Origin: Paucidesulfovibrio sp036541255
Lineage (GTDB): Bacteria > Desulfobacterota > Desulfovibrionia > Desulfovibrionales > Desulfovibrionaceae
DNA: 22,878 bases
NCBI GenBank assembly: GCA_036541255.1
Contig: JAZHDD010000028.1
Location: forward strand, 1-22,878
Direction: 5' to 3'
This document shows positions 15,365 through 22,573 of this stretch, piece by piece. How positions within the stretch are numbered: the stretch's first letter is position 1; each line of letters opens with the position of its first letter. The notes beneath the pieces are model-generated. The model had not been told where the DNA came from, made no database searches, and saw only the letters and a list, made by a program, of their open reading frames with translations. The translations under genes were made by a program, and so were the position numbers.

Positions 15365-15395
15365 AAAGGCCGCTCCGAAACACGGAACGGCCTTT
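15365..15395 (-). terminator. terminator of the glnHPQ-like operon
   Basis: A 13-bp stem with one G-U pair joins 15365-15377 and 15383-15395 around a 5-base loop, with A and T runs at the ends so that it works on either strand. It lies 22 bases past the stop of the ATPase gene. Confidence 0.8.
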
Positions 15396-15416
15396 TTCAT
15401 ACCTGTATGCTGGGGA

Positions 15417-16148
15417 TCAGCAGGCCTCGGTGACCTTGCCCAGAAAGTCGCGCAGTCGCGGATGCTTGGGGTTGGCGAAGAATTCCTTGGGCTCGTTTTG
15501 CTCCTGGATCACCCCTTCGTCAATGAAGATGACCCGGTCCGCCACTTCCTTGGCGAAGTTCATCTCGTGCGTGACCACGACCATGGTCATGCCTTCCAGG
15601 GCCAGCTTGCGCATGACCTCAAGCACTTCGCCCACCAGCTCCGGGTCCAGGGCCGACGTGGGCTCGTCAAAGAGGATGACCTTGGGCTGGAGCGCGAGCG
15701 AACGGGCAATGGCCACGCGCTGCTTTTGCCCGCCCGAGAGTTGTTCGGGATAGTTTGCGGCCTTGTCGCGCAGGCCCACTTTGTCGAGCAGGCTGTGGCC
15801 GAGTTTGCGCGCCTCTTCCCTGTTCATCTTGCGGACCTTGATGGGGCCGAGAGTCACGTTGTCTAGCACGCTCATGTGCGGGAACAGGTTGAACTGCTGG
15901 AAGACCATGCCCGCTTCGGTCCGCACGTAGTTGATGTCGGTCTTGGGGTCCATGATGTCGAAGCCGTCCACCAGGACCTGTCCGGAGGTGGGCTTTTCCA
16001 GCTTGTTGATGCAGCGCAGCACCGTGGATTTTCCTGAGCCGGACGGGCCGATGATGCAGACAACCTCGCCTTTTTTCACGGTCAGGTCGATACCCTTGAG
16101 CACCTGGAGGTCGCCGAAGCTTTTATGCAGATTCTTGATTTTGATCAT
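15417..16148 (-). CDS. glnQ: amino-acid (glutamine-type) ABC transporter ATP-binding protein
   Basis: The 243-residue cytosolic ATPase powers polar amino-acid uptake. Walker A is GPSGSGKST (34-42), the Q-loop is in VFQQFNLFPH, the signature is LSGGQKQR (137-144), Walker B with D-loop is VILFDEPTSALDPE (157-170), and the switch His is in VVTHEM. Length and motifs match GlnQ/HisP-type ATPases closely. It starts nine bases after the permease stop and is the last gene of a leftward binding protein-permease-ATPase operon. A single permease gene implies a homodimeric membrane core. Glutamine as substrate is inferred from the binding protein. Confidence 0.95.
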   Translation of the reverse strand: MIKIKNLHKSFGDLQVLKGIDLTVKKGEVVCIIGPSGSGKSTVLRCINKLEKPTSGQVLVDGFDIMDPKTDINYVRTEAGMVFQQFNLFPHMSVLDNVTLGPIKVRKMNREEARKLGHSLLDKVGLRDKAANYPEQLSGGQKQRVAIARSLALQPKVILFDEPTSALDPELVGEVLEVMRKLALEGMTMVVVTHEMNFAKEVADRVIFIDEGVIQEQNEPKEFFANPKHPRLRDFLGKVTEAC

Positions 16149-16157
16149 GGCGGTATC

Positions 16158-16829
16158 CTATCTCGCTCCCTTGATCCGAAGGCGGTCTTCCAGATGGCGC
16201 AGGGCCTTGGATATGGACATGGTCATGGCCAGATAGACAATAGCCACTGCCATGTACACCTCGAAGGCGCGGAAATTCACGGCCACGATTTCCTGGCCGG
16301 TGCGCAGCAGTTCGCCCACGCCGATGACCATGAGCAGAGAGGTGTCCTTGAGGCTGATGATGAACTGGTTGCCCAGGGGCGGGATCATGCGTTTGAAGGC
16401 TTGGGGCCAGATCACGTAGAGCATGGCCTGGCCGCGGGTCAGGCCGATGGAGCGGGCCGCTTCCATCTGGCCGGGGTTGATGGACTGGACCGCGCCGCGC
16501 ACGATCTCCGCGATGTAGGCACCGGAATTGACCGCAATGACCAAAATTCCCGCCACCAGGGGGGGGATGCGTATGCCCATGGCCATGGGCACGCCGAAAT
16601 AGAGAAACATGGCTTGGACGAGCATGGGGGTTCCACGGATGGTTTCGACATAAAAACCGGCCAGCTTGCGTGCGAAAAAAGGCCGCGAAAGCTTCATGAG
16701 TCCGGCCAGCGCGCCGAGGAAAAAGCCGAAGAACAGTCCGCCGACAGTGATGAGGATGGTCAGCTTGAGGCCGCGCCCAAGCATGGGCAGCGTATCCACG
16801 ATCACGCTCGGTTCGAATTGAAAAGCCAT
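16158..16829 (-). CDS. glnP: amino-acid (glutamine-type) ABC transporter permease
   Basis: The 223-residue inner-membrane protein is of the HisM/GlnP type, with about five hydrophobic helices, the first at LTILITVGGLFFGFFLGALAG preceded by a long polar N-terminus. The EAA-type ATPase-coupling loop is visible as EAARSIGLTRGQAMLYVIWP, ending near KRMIPPLGNQF. GAGGCGGAC precedes the ATG. It lies downstream of the binding-protein gene with an intrinsic terminator in the gap. Its expression should therefore be lower than that of the binding protein and depend on readthrough, a common way to set the stoichiometry in such operons. Confidence 0.95.
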   Translation of the reverse strand: MAFQFEPSVIVDTLPMLGRGLKLTILITVGGLFFGFFLGALAGLMKLSRPFFARKLAGFYVETIRGTPMLVQAMFLYFGVPMAMGIRIPPLVAGILVIAVNSGAYIAEIVRGAVQSINPGQMEAARSIGLTRGQAMLYVIWPQAFKRMIPPLGNQFIISLKDTSLLMVIGVGELLRTGQEIVAVNFRAFEVYMAVAIVYLAMTMSISKALRHLEDRLRIKGAR

Positions 16830-16854
16830 GTCCGCCTCGATGGGTTGGAATCTT

Positions 16855-16887
16855 GAAAAAAGGGGGCCTCGATGTGCAGGCCCCCTT
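16855..16887 (-). terminator. intergenic terminator/attenuator between glnH and glnP
   Basis: AAGGGGGCCT and AGGCCCCCTT form a perfect 10-bp stem (16860-16869 with 16878-16887), followed leftward by a T run. It lies between the binding-protein stop and the permease start inside one operon. Confidence 0.88.
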
Positions 16888-16910
16888 GAGTATGCAGGGT
16901 TGATGAATGC

Positions 16911-17657
16911 TTATTTGGGCTCGGTCTTGAACCACTTCAGGTACAGTTCGCGGTAGGCGCCGCTGTCCTTGAGGGACTTGAGGGCCGCATTGACCTTGCC
17001 GACCAGCTCGGTGCTGCCCTTGGGGAAGGCAATGCCGTAGGACTGGCCCTGGTAGAGCGGACCCACAACCTTGACCTGGCCCTGGCCGGCCTTGTTCATG
17101 AAGTCGGCGATGACCGGGGAGTCGAAGACAACGGCGTCGGCGCCGCCGGAGAGCAGCTCCATGAACATGGCGTCATTGTTGGGGAAGAGCTTGACTTCGG
17201 CGGCTCCGGCTTCCTTCTTCACGAAGTCCTCGGAGGTGGTGCCGGTCTTGGTGGAAACGATCTTGCCCTTGAGGTCGGCGATGCCGTTGATGCCGTCATT
17301 GTCGGTCTTGACCAGGATCAGCAGACCCGCGTTGTAGTAGGGGTCGGAAAAGTCCACCACTTCGGCGCGTTCAGGCTTGATGGTCATGCCCGCGATGCCC
17401 ACGTCGATCTGACCGGACTGCAGGCCCGGGATGATGCCGTTGAAGTCCATGGGCTGGAGGTCGTATTCGGCGCCGATTTCCTTGGCGATGGCGGCCCAGA
17501 GTTCCACGTCGAAGCCGGTGTGCTCGCCGCTGGTGGGATCCTTGAATTCAAACGGAGGGAAGTTGGTGTCGGTGGCGACGGTCAGCTTGCCCGCAAAGGC
17601 GGTGGCGGCAGCCATCACCAGAACAGCGGCCAGCAGCAGGGTCACGATACGTTTCAT
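16911..17657 (-). CDS. glnH: glutamine-type ABC transporter periplasmic binding protein
   Basis: The 248-residue protein has a Sec signal peptide (MKRIVTLLLAAVLVMAAATAFA, about 22 residues). The mature part, from GKLTVATDTNFPPFEF, follows the GlnH family along its whole length: GFDVELWAAIAKEIGAEY, QPMDFNGIIPGLQSGQ, DFSDPYYNAGLLILV, YGIAFPKGS and the C-terminal YLKWFKTEPK. It should bind glutamine or a similar polar amino acid in the periplasm and deliver it to the permease. A strong TAGGAGG lies just before ATG 17657. It is the first gene of the operon and is followed by a terminator, consistent with overproduction relative to the membrane parts. Confidence 0.95.
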   Translation of the reverse strand: MKRIVTLLLAAVLVMAAATAFAGKLTVATDTNFPPFEFKDPTSGEHTGFDVELWAAIAKEIGAEYDLQPMDFNGIIPGLQSGQIDVGIAGMTIKPERAEVVDFSDPYYNAGLLILVKTDNDGINGIADLKGKIVSTKTGTTSEDFVKKEAGAAEVKLFPNNDAMFMELLSGGADAVVFDSPVIADFMNKAGQGQVKVVGPLYQGQSYGIAFPKGSTELVGKVNAALKSLKDSGAYRELYLKWFKTEPK

Positions 17658-17726
17658 GGAAACCTCCTATGATTGGAAAAGGCGGATGCGTGTCGGAAGT
17701 CCGACGGGAATTCCTCATATCTCTGC

Positions 17727-17742
17727 TCCGCCCGAGGGCGGA
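17727..17742 (-). promoter_or_regulatory. palindrome in the glnH leader
   Basis: TCCGCCC-GA-GGGCGGA is a perfect 7-bp inverted repeat about 70 bases before the glnH start. It may be a leader hairpin or an operator. The remainder of 17658-17952 has several T-rich stretches but no promoter I would defend. Confidence 0.35.
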
Positions 17743-17952
17743 TCGTTTCCTTGCACAGCATGTCGTCCTGTGTGACGAAAGCGTTGCAGTCTCGCTTATT
17801 CCACGTTTTTTTTCAAGGAGAAACAGAAGGAAATTCGGTCTTCATTCGCCGACAGCCCAACAATAATCGGTCAATTCCAAAGGATATTTTGTGATGCGAC
17901 AACGGAAAAATCGAGACAGCACGGCGCAAGAAACCGAAAATCGGCAGGGTCG

Positions 17953-18773
17953 CTAAGGAGCGTAACGGCGCAGGTTGACCGGTCCGCGCTGCACGGTGCG
18001 ATGATAGCGAACAGCGGGATTGCCGAACATCATGACGTAGCCCAGCAGATGTTCTTCGGGAATGCCCAGGGCGATGCGGATTTCAGGAACGATTTCCATG
18101 CCCCATTTGGCCAGCCCGCACCAGACCGTGCCCAGCCCCATGCTCTGGGCCAGCAGCTCGAAATAGCTCAGGGAGATGAGGCAATCGGCTTCGGGCGAAG
18201 GACCGTCCGCAGGAGTGGAGGCAACGAGCATGTGGGGTGCGTCCCGGAAGATGATGTCGCGTCCCTTGTCCCATGCGCCGAGAAATGCGGAAAAAAATCA
18301 AGATGCTTGGGTAGGGTCCCGGCTTGCACGGCCAGCCGGATGCCGTGCATGGTCAGGTTGCGCAGTTTGTGCATGGCTGCGGCGTCGTCTACCACGGTGA
18401 GCAGCAGCCCCTTGTTGTTCCGGCCCGTGGGGGCATGGCCCAATACGTCCAGCATGTGCGCTATGACCTTCTTGACCACGGGTTTCTTGTCGTAATGCCG
18501 TACGCTGCGGCGGCCCATGATCAGGGTTTCCATCTGCTCCTGGCTGGGCAGGGCGTTCTTGAGCGGCCTGCTTTGGTCCGGGTCGCGGCCCAGGATGGAC
18601 AGGGCTGCCGTGGGGCAGACGGCAAGGCAGTGCTGGCATTGGATGCAGGCGGGTTCCCTGTCCGTCGCTATGGACGGCAGGTCGTTCTCCAGGGAAATGA
18701 TGCCCATGGGACAGTCCCGGGCGCATTCGCCGCACCGGGTGCAGCGGTCGGGGTCGACGCGGAAGTTGATCAT
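17953..18773 (-). pseudogene. ferredoxin-nitroreductase fusion, broken by a single-base frameshift
   Basis: Read from ATG 18773 the protein has two [4Fe-4S] motifs (C11-C14-C17-C21 and C43-C46-C49-C53), then an FMN nitroreductase domain beginning METLIMGRRSVRHYDKKPV. The frame goes off course after LDFF at a T7 tract (18291-18297). One extra T restores LDFFSAFLGAWDKGRDIIF and joins the second part, DAPHMLVASTPADG through to GPVNLRRYAP, ending at 17953. The repaired product would be about 273 residues, normal for this family, which uses ferredoxin clusters to feed flavin reduction of nitro or other electron-poor substrates. Without repair, the frame runs to 18168 and gives 201 residues with half the nitroreductase domain missing. 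A sequencing error, a true mutation and slippage-based control are all possible. Confidence 0.8.
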
Positions 18774-18849
18774 GGCGATTCTCCGGGAAGCTTTTTTACT
18801 GCCTTAGCACAAGGGCGGCCTCTGGAAAAGTCCGCAGTGCCTTCGTGGG

Positions 18850-20010
18850 TCAGCCCTCGGATTGCTGTCCGGGCCGTTTGAGCAGTCGCAGCGTGAGCAG
18901 AGGGAACAGGGAACAACCGAGCAGCAGGCGGGCCAGCAGGCCGGGCTTGCTCCACCAATCCAGGGAGATAAGCCACATGCCGGTCCCTCCCAGGGTGAAG
19001 ATGGTGAAGGTCAGAATGGAAGAGGCTGCTCCGAAATCGGAATCCACTTGTTCCAGAATGAGGTGGTTGCTGATGGGCCGGGACAGGCCCAGGCAGAATG
19101 TGGCCGCGAACATGGGCAGCACCAGTCCCAGCGGACTGGCTCCGTTGGTCAGGCAGAGCGCCGCGCCGGCGCAGAACAACCCGGCCAGGGCCACGACCAG
19201 GGTGCGCAGTCCATGGCGCGCCGCGGCCAGCCTGGAACAGAGCATTGCACCGAGCATGAGCCCCACCGCGTTGAGCCCGAAATAGACGCCGTAGGCTTGC
19301 TCGCTCATGCCGAAGCCGCTGATGAGCATGTCCGGTGAGCCGCCGATGTAGGCGAAATGAGGGATAGACATGATGGAAAAGGCCAGGGCCACGATCATGA
19401 ACCGCCGGTTGCGGAAGAGTACGAGGTAGCGCCCGGCCACGCTCCGAATGCCGCCCTGGGTGCGTTCCTGGAGCGGTTCCTTGAGCAGATAGGAACCGTA
19501 GAGTCCGGCCAGGGCCAGCAGGGCCTGGCAAATGAATATCCAACGCCAGGAGGCCACGAGCAGGACCCAACCGCCCAGGCTGGGCGCGAGCATTGGGCAG
19601 AGTGAAAGGATCACGGCGATGTAGGCCAGTATGCGTTGGCGTTCCTGGCCTTGGTAGAGGTCTTTGGACAGCGCCAGCGACAGGGACGATGCTGCTGCGG
19701 CTCCGGCACCCTGCACGGCCCTGGCAATGATCAGCCAGACGATTCCTGTGGCAGCGGCACAGAGCAGGCTGCCCGTGATGAAGAGCAGAATACCGCCGAT
19801 GAGCACGGGCCTGCGTCCGAAGCGGTCCGAAAGCGGGCCGTGGATGAGCAGGAAGAAGCTGAAGCTGACAAAGAAGGACACGAGCGAAAGGTTGGCCAGG
19901 GAAAGAGGAATGCCCCAGATGGCCTGCAGCTCGGGGATGGCGGGCAGGTACATGTCCGTGGACAGGGCGGGAAAGGTGGCCAGCAGGGCCAGCAGAAGCA
20001 GGTTGGGCAT
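18850..20010 (-). CDS. Bcr/CflA-type MFS drug-resistance exporter
   Basis: The 386-residue protein has about twelve hydrophobic helices and belongs to the drug/H+ antiporter branch of the major facilitator superfamily. The N-terminal LSTDMYLPAIPEL segment is characteristic of the Bcr/CflA group. Motif A is GPLSDRFGRRPVLIGG, and the helix-5 antiporter region reads LAPSLGGWVLL. It probably exports small hydrophobic or polar toxic compounds; the substrate is unknown. The start was set at MPNLLLLALLATFPAL, the usual short N-terminus of the group. It ends 76 bases before the nitroreductase start on the same strand, so the two may be co-transcribed. Confidence 0.92.
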   Translation of the reverse strand: MPNLLLLALLATFPALSTDMYLPAIPELQAIWGIPLSLANLSLVSFFVSFSFFLLIHGPLSDRFGRRPVLIGGILLFITGSLLCAAATGIVWLIIARAVQGAGAAAASSLSLALSKDLYQGQERQRILAYIAVILSLCPMLAPSLGGWVLLVASWRWIFICQALLALAGLYGSYLLKEPLQERTQGGIRSVAGRYLVLFRNRRFMIVALAFSIMSIPHFAYIGGSPDMLISGFGMSEQAYGVYFGLNAVGLMLGAMLCSRLAAARHGLRTLVVALAGLFCAGAALCLTNGASPLGLVLPMFAATFCLGLSRPISNHLILEQVDSDFGAASSILTFTIFTLGGTGMWLISLDWWSKPGLLARLLLGCSLFPLLTLRLLKRPGQQSEG

Positions 20011-20107
20011 GGAGGTCCGGCCAAAAGGCTGTTCTGGGGTTGTGCGGAAGAGGGACGCTATATCGGCCTCGGCATGGGGTCAAGGCCCAGTTTCAAGGCC
20101 TCGCGCC

Positions 20108-20458
20108 TCAGGCCAGGTCGATGAGCACGCCGAGACGCGGGTGGGATCGTTTGAGCTTGAGAATGAGCTTGTCCTGATGCCGGATGCGCAACATGGCCCG
20201 GCCCATAATGAAGACGCCGAAGCAGATCAGCGCGCCGCAGAACAGCAGCAGCGGCCCCACCAGATAGAGCACTTCCCGAGGGTCATACAGCTTGGAGGTG
20301 GCCACGAGCACGCTGACGATGGACATGGGCAAGGCCACGATGGCGATGCCCGTGCGCATGGCCGAGAGCGAAGTGCGTTTTTCGGCCAGGATGAGCTGGG
20401 CCTCGTTGATCAGGGTGCGTTCGTTCGCGTCCGTCTGAGGCTGGTGCTGGGTTTCCAT
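20108..20458 (-). CDS. DUF202/YidH-like small membrane protein
   Basis: The 116-residue protein has two hydrophobic helices (IAIVALPMSIVSVLVATS and VLYLVGPLLLFCGALICFGV). Before the first is a conserved-looking LILAEKRTSLSAMRTG, resembling the LAxERTxLAxxRT motif of DUF202 proteins such as YidH. The N-terminus and the tail (RIRHQDKLILKLKRSHPR) are polar and should be cytosolic. The function of the family is not established. ATG 20458 was preferred, giving METQHQPQ, because the residues before it add nothing family-like; in-frame starts at 20470 and 20494 remain possible. It is leftward, upstream of the MFS exporter with about 100 bases between, and divergent from the DUF3124 gene. Confidence 0.75.
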   Translation of the reverse strand: METQHQPQTDANERTLINEAQLILAEKRTSLSAMRTGIAIVALPMSIVSVLVATSKLYDPREVLYLVGPLLLFCGALICFGVFIMGRAMLRIRHQDKLILKLKRSHPRLGVLIDLA

Positions 20459-20610
20459 GCTGCAAAGCATACGCGAGGAGAGGGTGCGGGGCAAGAGCCG
20501 CGGGTAACACTGGCAAGAGCGTTCCGGCTGGTGTAGGGTGGAGCAGCGTTGCCGCTTCGGGCGTCAGTCCGGAGGGAATGCCGGAACGCAAAACGCTACG
20601 GAGAGTGTCG

Positions 20611-21063
20611 ATGAGATATCTGATGGTCGTCCTGTGCGGACTTTTGTTCTGGAGCGCACCGGCTTTTGCCGAAGAGTTGTCTTCGGGCCAGACGGTGTAT
20701 GTGCCCGCCTATTCGCATATCTACCACGGCTCCAAGGCGCGGCCGTTTCAACTTGCCGTGACCCTGAGCGTGCGCAATACCGACGTCAAGGAAAGCATCA
20801 CCTTGACCAGCCTGGATTTCTACGACACGCAGGGCAAACTGCTCAAGGTCCACCTGCTCCAGCCGGAAAAGTTGGGGCCCCTGGCCACCCGTGAAGTGCT
20901 GGTGGATGAACGGGATGTGTCCGGCGGCAGCGGAGCGAACTTCATCGTGCGCTGGCGCGCGGAAAAACCCGTGAATCCGCCCATTGTGGAGGCGGTCATG
21001 ATCGGCACCCAGTCGCAGCAGGGCATCTCTTTCCGCTGTGTGGGACGTGTCGTCCAGGAATAG
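20611..21063 (+). CDS. secreted DUF3124 protein
   Basis: The 150-residue protein has a Sec signal peptide (MRYLMVVLCGLLFWSAPAFA, cleavage after residue 20). The mature part looks like a beta-rich domain matching DUF3124: QTVYVPAYSHIYHG, VTLSVRNTD, LDFYDTQGKLLKVHL, GGSGANFIVRW, VEAVMIGTQSQQGISF. The function of the family is unknown. ATG 20611 was chosen because GGAGAG lies just upstream and the signal peptide starts there; an in-frame start at 20578 would add eleven charged residues before it. Downstream, a short inverted repeat (TTTCGG-ATT-CCGAAA) is followed by a long non-coding stretch. There is no obvious operon partner. Confidence 0.87.
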   Translation: MRYLMVVLCGLLFWSAPAFAEELSSGQTVYVPAYSHIYHGSKARPFQLAVTLSVRNTDVKESITLTSLDFYDTQGKLLKVHLLQPEKLGPLATREVLVDERDVSGGSGANFIVRWRAEKPVNPPIVEAVMIGTQSQQGISFRCVGRVVQE

Positions 21064-21549
21064 GCTGCGTTTCCTGGTCGGGTTTCGGATTCCGAAATTG
21101 TCGCAGGGACAAATTCGATCCGCTTTATTTTTGTTTAAAAAAAAGCGCGAAACGCTGTCTCAGGCGGTTGCCAATCCGAGACCGTATTGGTATCGGTCAG
21201 GCGTGGGCGCGTTGTCGCCCCGGGGCGGGCGCAAGCGTCCAGCCCGGTCTGAAAAGAACGCGCCGTTCTTCTCGGGCCCCGAGACCATAACCTGACTCAG
21301 GCCCCTGCCCGGCAGGGAGGCGCGCCAACCGGACCCCAAGGTCTCGCCGGTGGTGCGTGATGGCGACAGGACATCCAACAGGAGCGTTCTCCGGCTGCAG
21401 GCGTGTTTTGCCCGCACCCGCAAAGATGCTCCGTTCGCGTCGGCGGCGTTGCGGCAGGTGCCGCGATCACGGTCCGCTTTGCGCGGATACGCGGCCGCCT
21501 GGTCTGCAGCGCCGGTTCCACATCGGAAACGACGACCCAGGAGACCACA
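21064..21549. other. unexplained GC-rich non-coding stretch before a small ORF
   Basis: These 486 bases hold no protein-like frame. They do hold many short stems: AAGAACG-CGC-CGTTCTT near 21255-21271, enclosed by GGTCT (about 21246) and AGACC (about 21292); CCTGC-CCG-GCAGG near 21304; and TCGCC/GGCGA near 21343-21367. I recognise no riboswitch or known RNA (not tmRNA, RNase P, SRP RNA or cobalamin). It could be a structured leader of the small ORF downstream or a separate RNA. Confidence 0.4.
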
Positions 21550-21669
21550 ATGGCCAAGCGCATGCTGAACATGTTGCGGGGCACGATGCATACGATCCGT
21601 TACAACCTGATGCACTCCGCGTGCTGCCGGTTGGAACGGGCCGACATCTCCCCCCGGACCCGGTTCTAG
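21550..21669 (+). CDS. 39-residue basic small protein
   Basis: The ORF starts MAKRMLNMLRGTM and ends ADISPRTRF. CCAGGAGACC gives a good ribosome site six to ten bases before the ATG, and an intrinsic terminator follows 39 bases after the stop, so it looks like a genuine short transcription unit. The product is basic, methionine-rich, has a Cys-Cys pair in HSACCRLE and no membrane helix. The frame stays open upstream to 21403, but the residues there look like random GC-rich translation. I recognise no family. It may be a real microprotein, a leader peptide or a by-product of a non-coding RNA. Confidence 0.5.
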   Translation: MAKRMLNMLRGTMHTIRYNLMHSACCRLERADISPRTRF

Positions 21670-21708
21670 GCAATATCGACGCCAATGGGGCCCAGGGCCC
21701 CTTCAGGA

Positions 21709-21739
21709 AAAACCCGGAGATTCGTTCTCCGGGTTTTTT
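21709..21739 (+). terminator. intrinsic terminator after the small ORF
   Basis: AAAACCCGGAGA (21709-21720) and TCTCCGGGTTTT (21726-21737) form a perfect 12-bp stem with a TTCGT loop and a T6 tail. Confidence 0.92.
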
Positions 21740-21765
21740 ACGTTCTGCGCAGGGTGTGAGAGAGC

Positions 21766-21794
21766 TTGACCATGGCCGAGAGTGGGTATATTGG
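21766..21794 (+). promoter_or_regulatory. promoter of the GntR-type regulator
   Basis: TTGACC (21766-21771), a 17-base spacer and TATTGG (21789-21794). The -10 falls inside the palindromic operator, which implies repression. Confidence 0.5.
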
Positions 21795-21806
21795 TCCAAC
21801 CAATAT
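21788..21806. promoter_or_regulatory. palindromic operator, probable GntR/FadR-type site
   Basis: ATATTGGT-CCA-ACCAATAT is a perfect 8-bp inverted repeat. Its core TGGTCCAACCA fits the TnGTnnnACnA pattern known for FadR-subfamily regulators. It sits 19 bases before the regulator's ATG and over its -10, so autorepression is the natural reading. Confidence 0.75.
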
Positions 21807-21824
21807 GAAAGAAGAGGAATTGGT

Positions 21825-22568
21825 ATGACCAATAGCAACGGTCAGGACAGCCGGGACAACGCGCAGCCCTGTTATGTACAGATCACGGAACGCATCCGGT
21901 CATTGATCGACCAGGGCAGTCTCTGCCCGGGCGACAGATTGCCGCCCGAACGAACACTGGCCGAGACTTTCCGGGTTTCACGAAACAGCGTTCGCGAAGC
22001 GCTTCGGTCCTTGTCCGAACAGGGTGTGGTGGAGAGTCGCCGGGGCGACGGCACCTATGTGCTGGCGCAGTCCGGGGAAGGATTGGCTGAGGCGTTTGCC
22101 CAGGCGTTCGAGGCGCAGCGTGAGCGGCTCGGCGAGATATTCCAGTTCCGGCGCATGATCGAGCCTGGCATTGCCGAGCGTGCAGCGCGCAATGCTTCGC
22201 CCGAGCAGATCGTCCGGCTCAAGGTCCTGGTTTGCGACCAGCAGCGCCGATTGCTGGCGGGCGAGGACGATTCCGACCTGGACGCGGCTTTTCACCTGGA
22301 GCTGGCCCGGGCTTCCGGCAACAGGGTCGTGACCGAAGCCTTGTCCGCTTTGCATGACATCCTCGCGGAAACACGTTCGGAATTTCTCCAGACCAGGCAG
22401 CGTCGCGATCAGGCTGTGGAGGCGCATCTCAGGATCATCGACGCGCTGGAGGCCCATGACGCGGCCGCAGCGTCACAGGCCATGGACGCGCACCTGCGCA
22501 CGGTGGAAAAGGCGGCCTTGGGCCGGGCTCCCGTCAATCAAGGAATAAAATCAACCAAACAAGGATGA
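21825..22568 (+). CDS. GntR/FadR-family transcriptional regulator with FCD ligand domain
   Basis: The 247-residue regulator has an N-terminal winged helix-turn-helix (about 15-82), with the typical GDRLPPERTLAETFRVSRNSVREALRSL and the wing GVVESRRGDGTYV. The C-terminal all-helical FCD domain carries the usual metal and ligand histidines in FHLELARASGN, EAHLRIIDAL and AMDAHLRTV. Such proteins bind carboxylates, often through a metal, and release DNA on binding. ATG 21825 was chosen because AAGAGGAATTGG precedes it and the FadR fold starts soon after; the frame is open to 21357 but that part is not protein-like. The TauE/SafE permease gene starts five bases after the stop, so the regulator probably controls itself and that transporter. 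Confidence 0.93.
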   Translation: MTNSNGQDSRDNAQPCYVQITERIRSLIDQGSLCPGDRLPPERTLAETFRVSRNSVREALRSLSEQGVVESRRGDGTYVLAQSGEGLAEAFAQAFEAQRERLGEIFQFRRMIEPGIAERAARNASPEQIVRLKVLVCDQQRRLLAGEDDSDLDAAFHLELARASGNRVVTEALSALHDILAETRSEFLQTRQRRDQAVEAHLRIIDALEAHDAAAASQAMDAHLRTVEKAALGRAPVNQGIKSTKQG

Positions 22569-22573
22569 CGACG

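Noticed and set aside
12716..15433. 905-codon open frame on the plus strand opposite the hybrid kinase
   Set aside because: The minus strand encodes every expected kinase motif in order; the plus frame is a GC-bias shadow.
21160..21615. Minus-strand 151-codon frame in the non-coding stretch
   Set aside because: No family resemblance, unusual composition and no ribosome site; it is probably a chance frame in GC-rich DNA.
21357..21824. 156-residue N-terminal extension of the GntR regulator
   Set aside because: The extension is not protein-like and spans a terminator, a promoter and an operator; ATG 21825 has its own ribosome site and gives the family's normal length.
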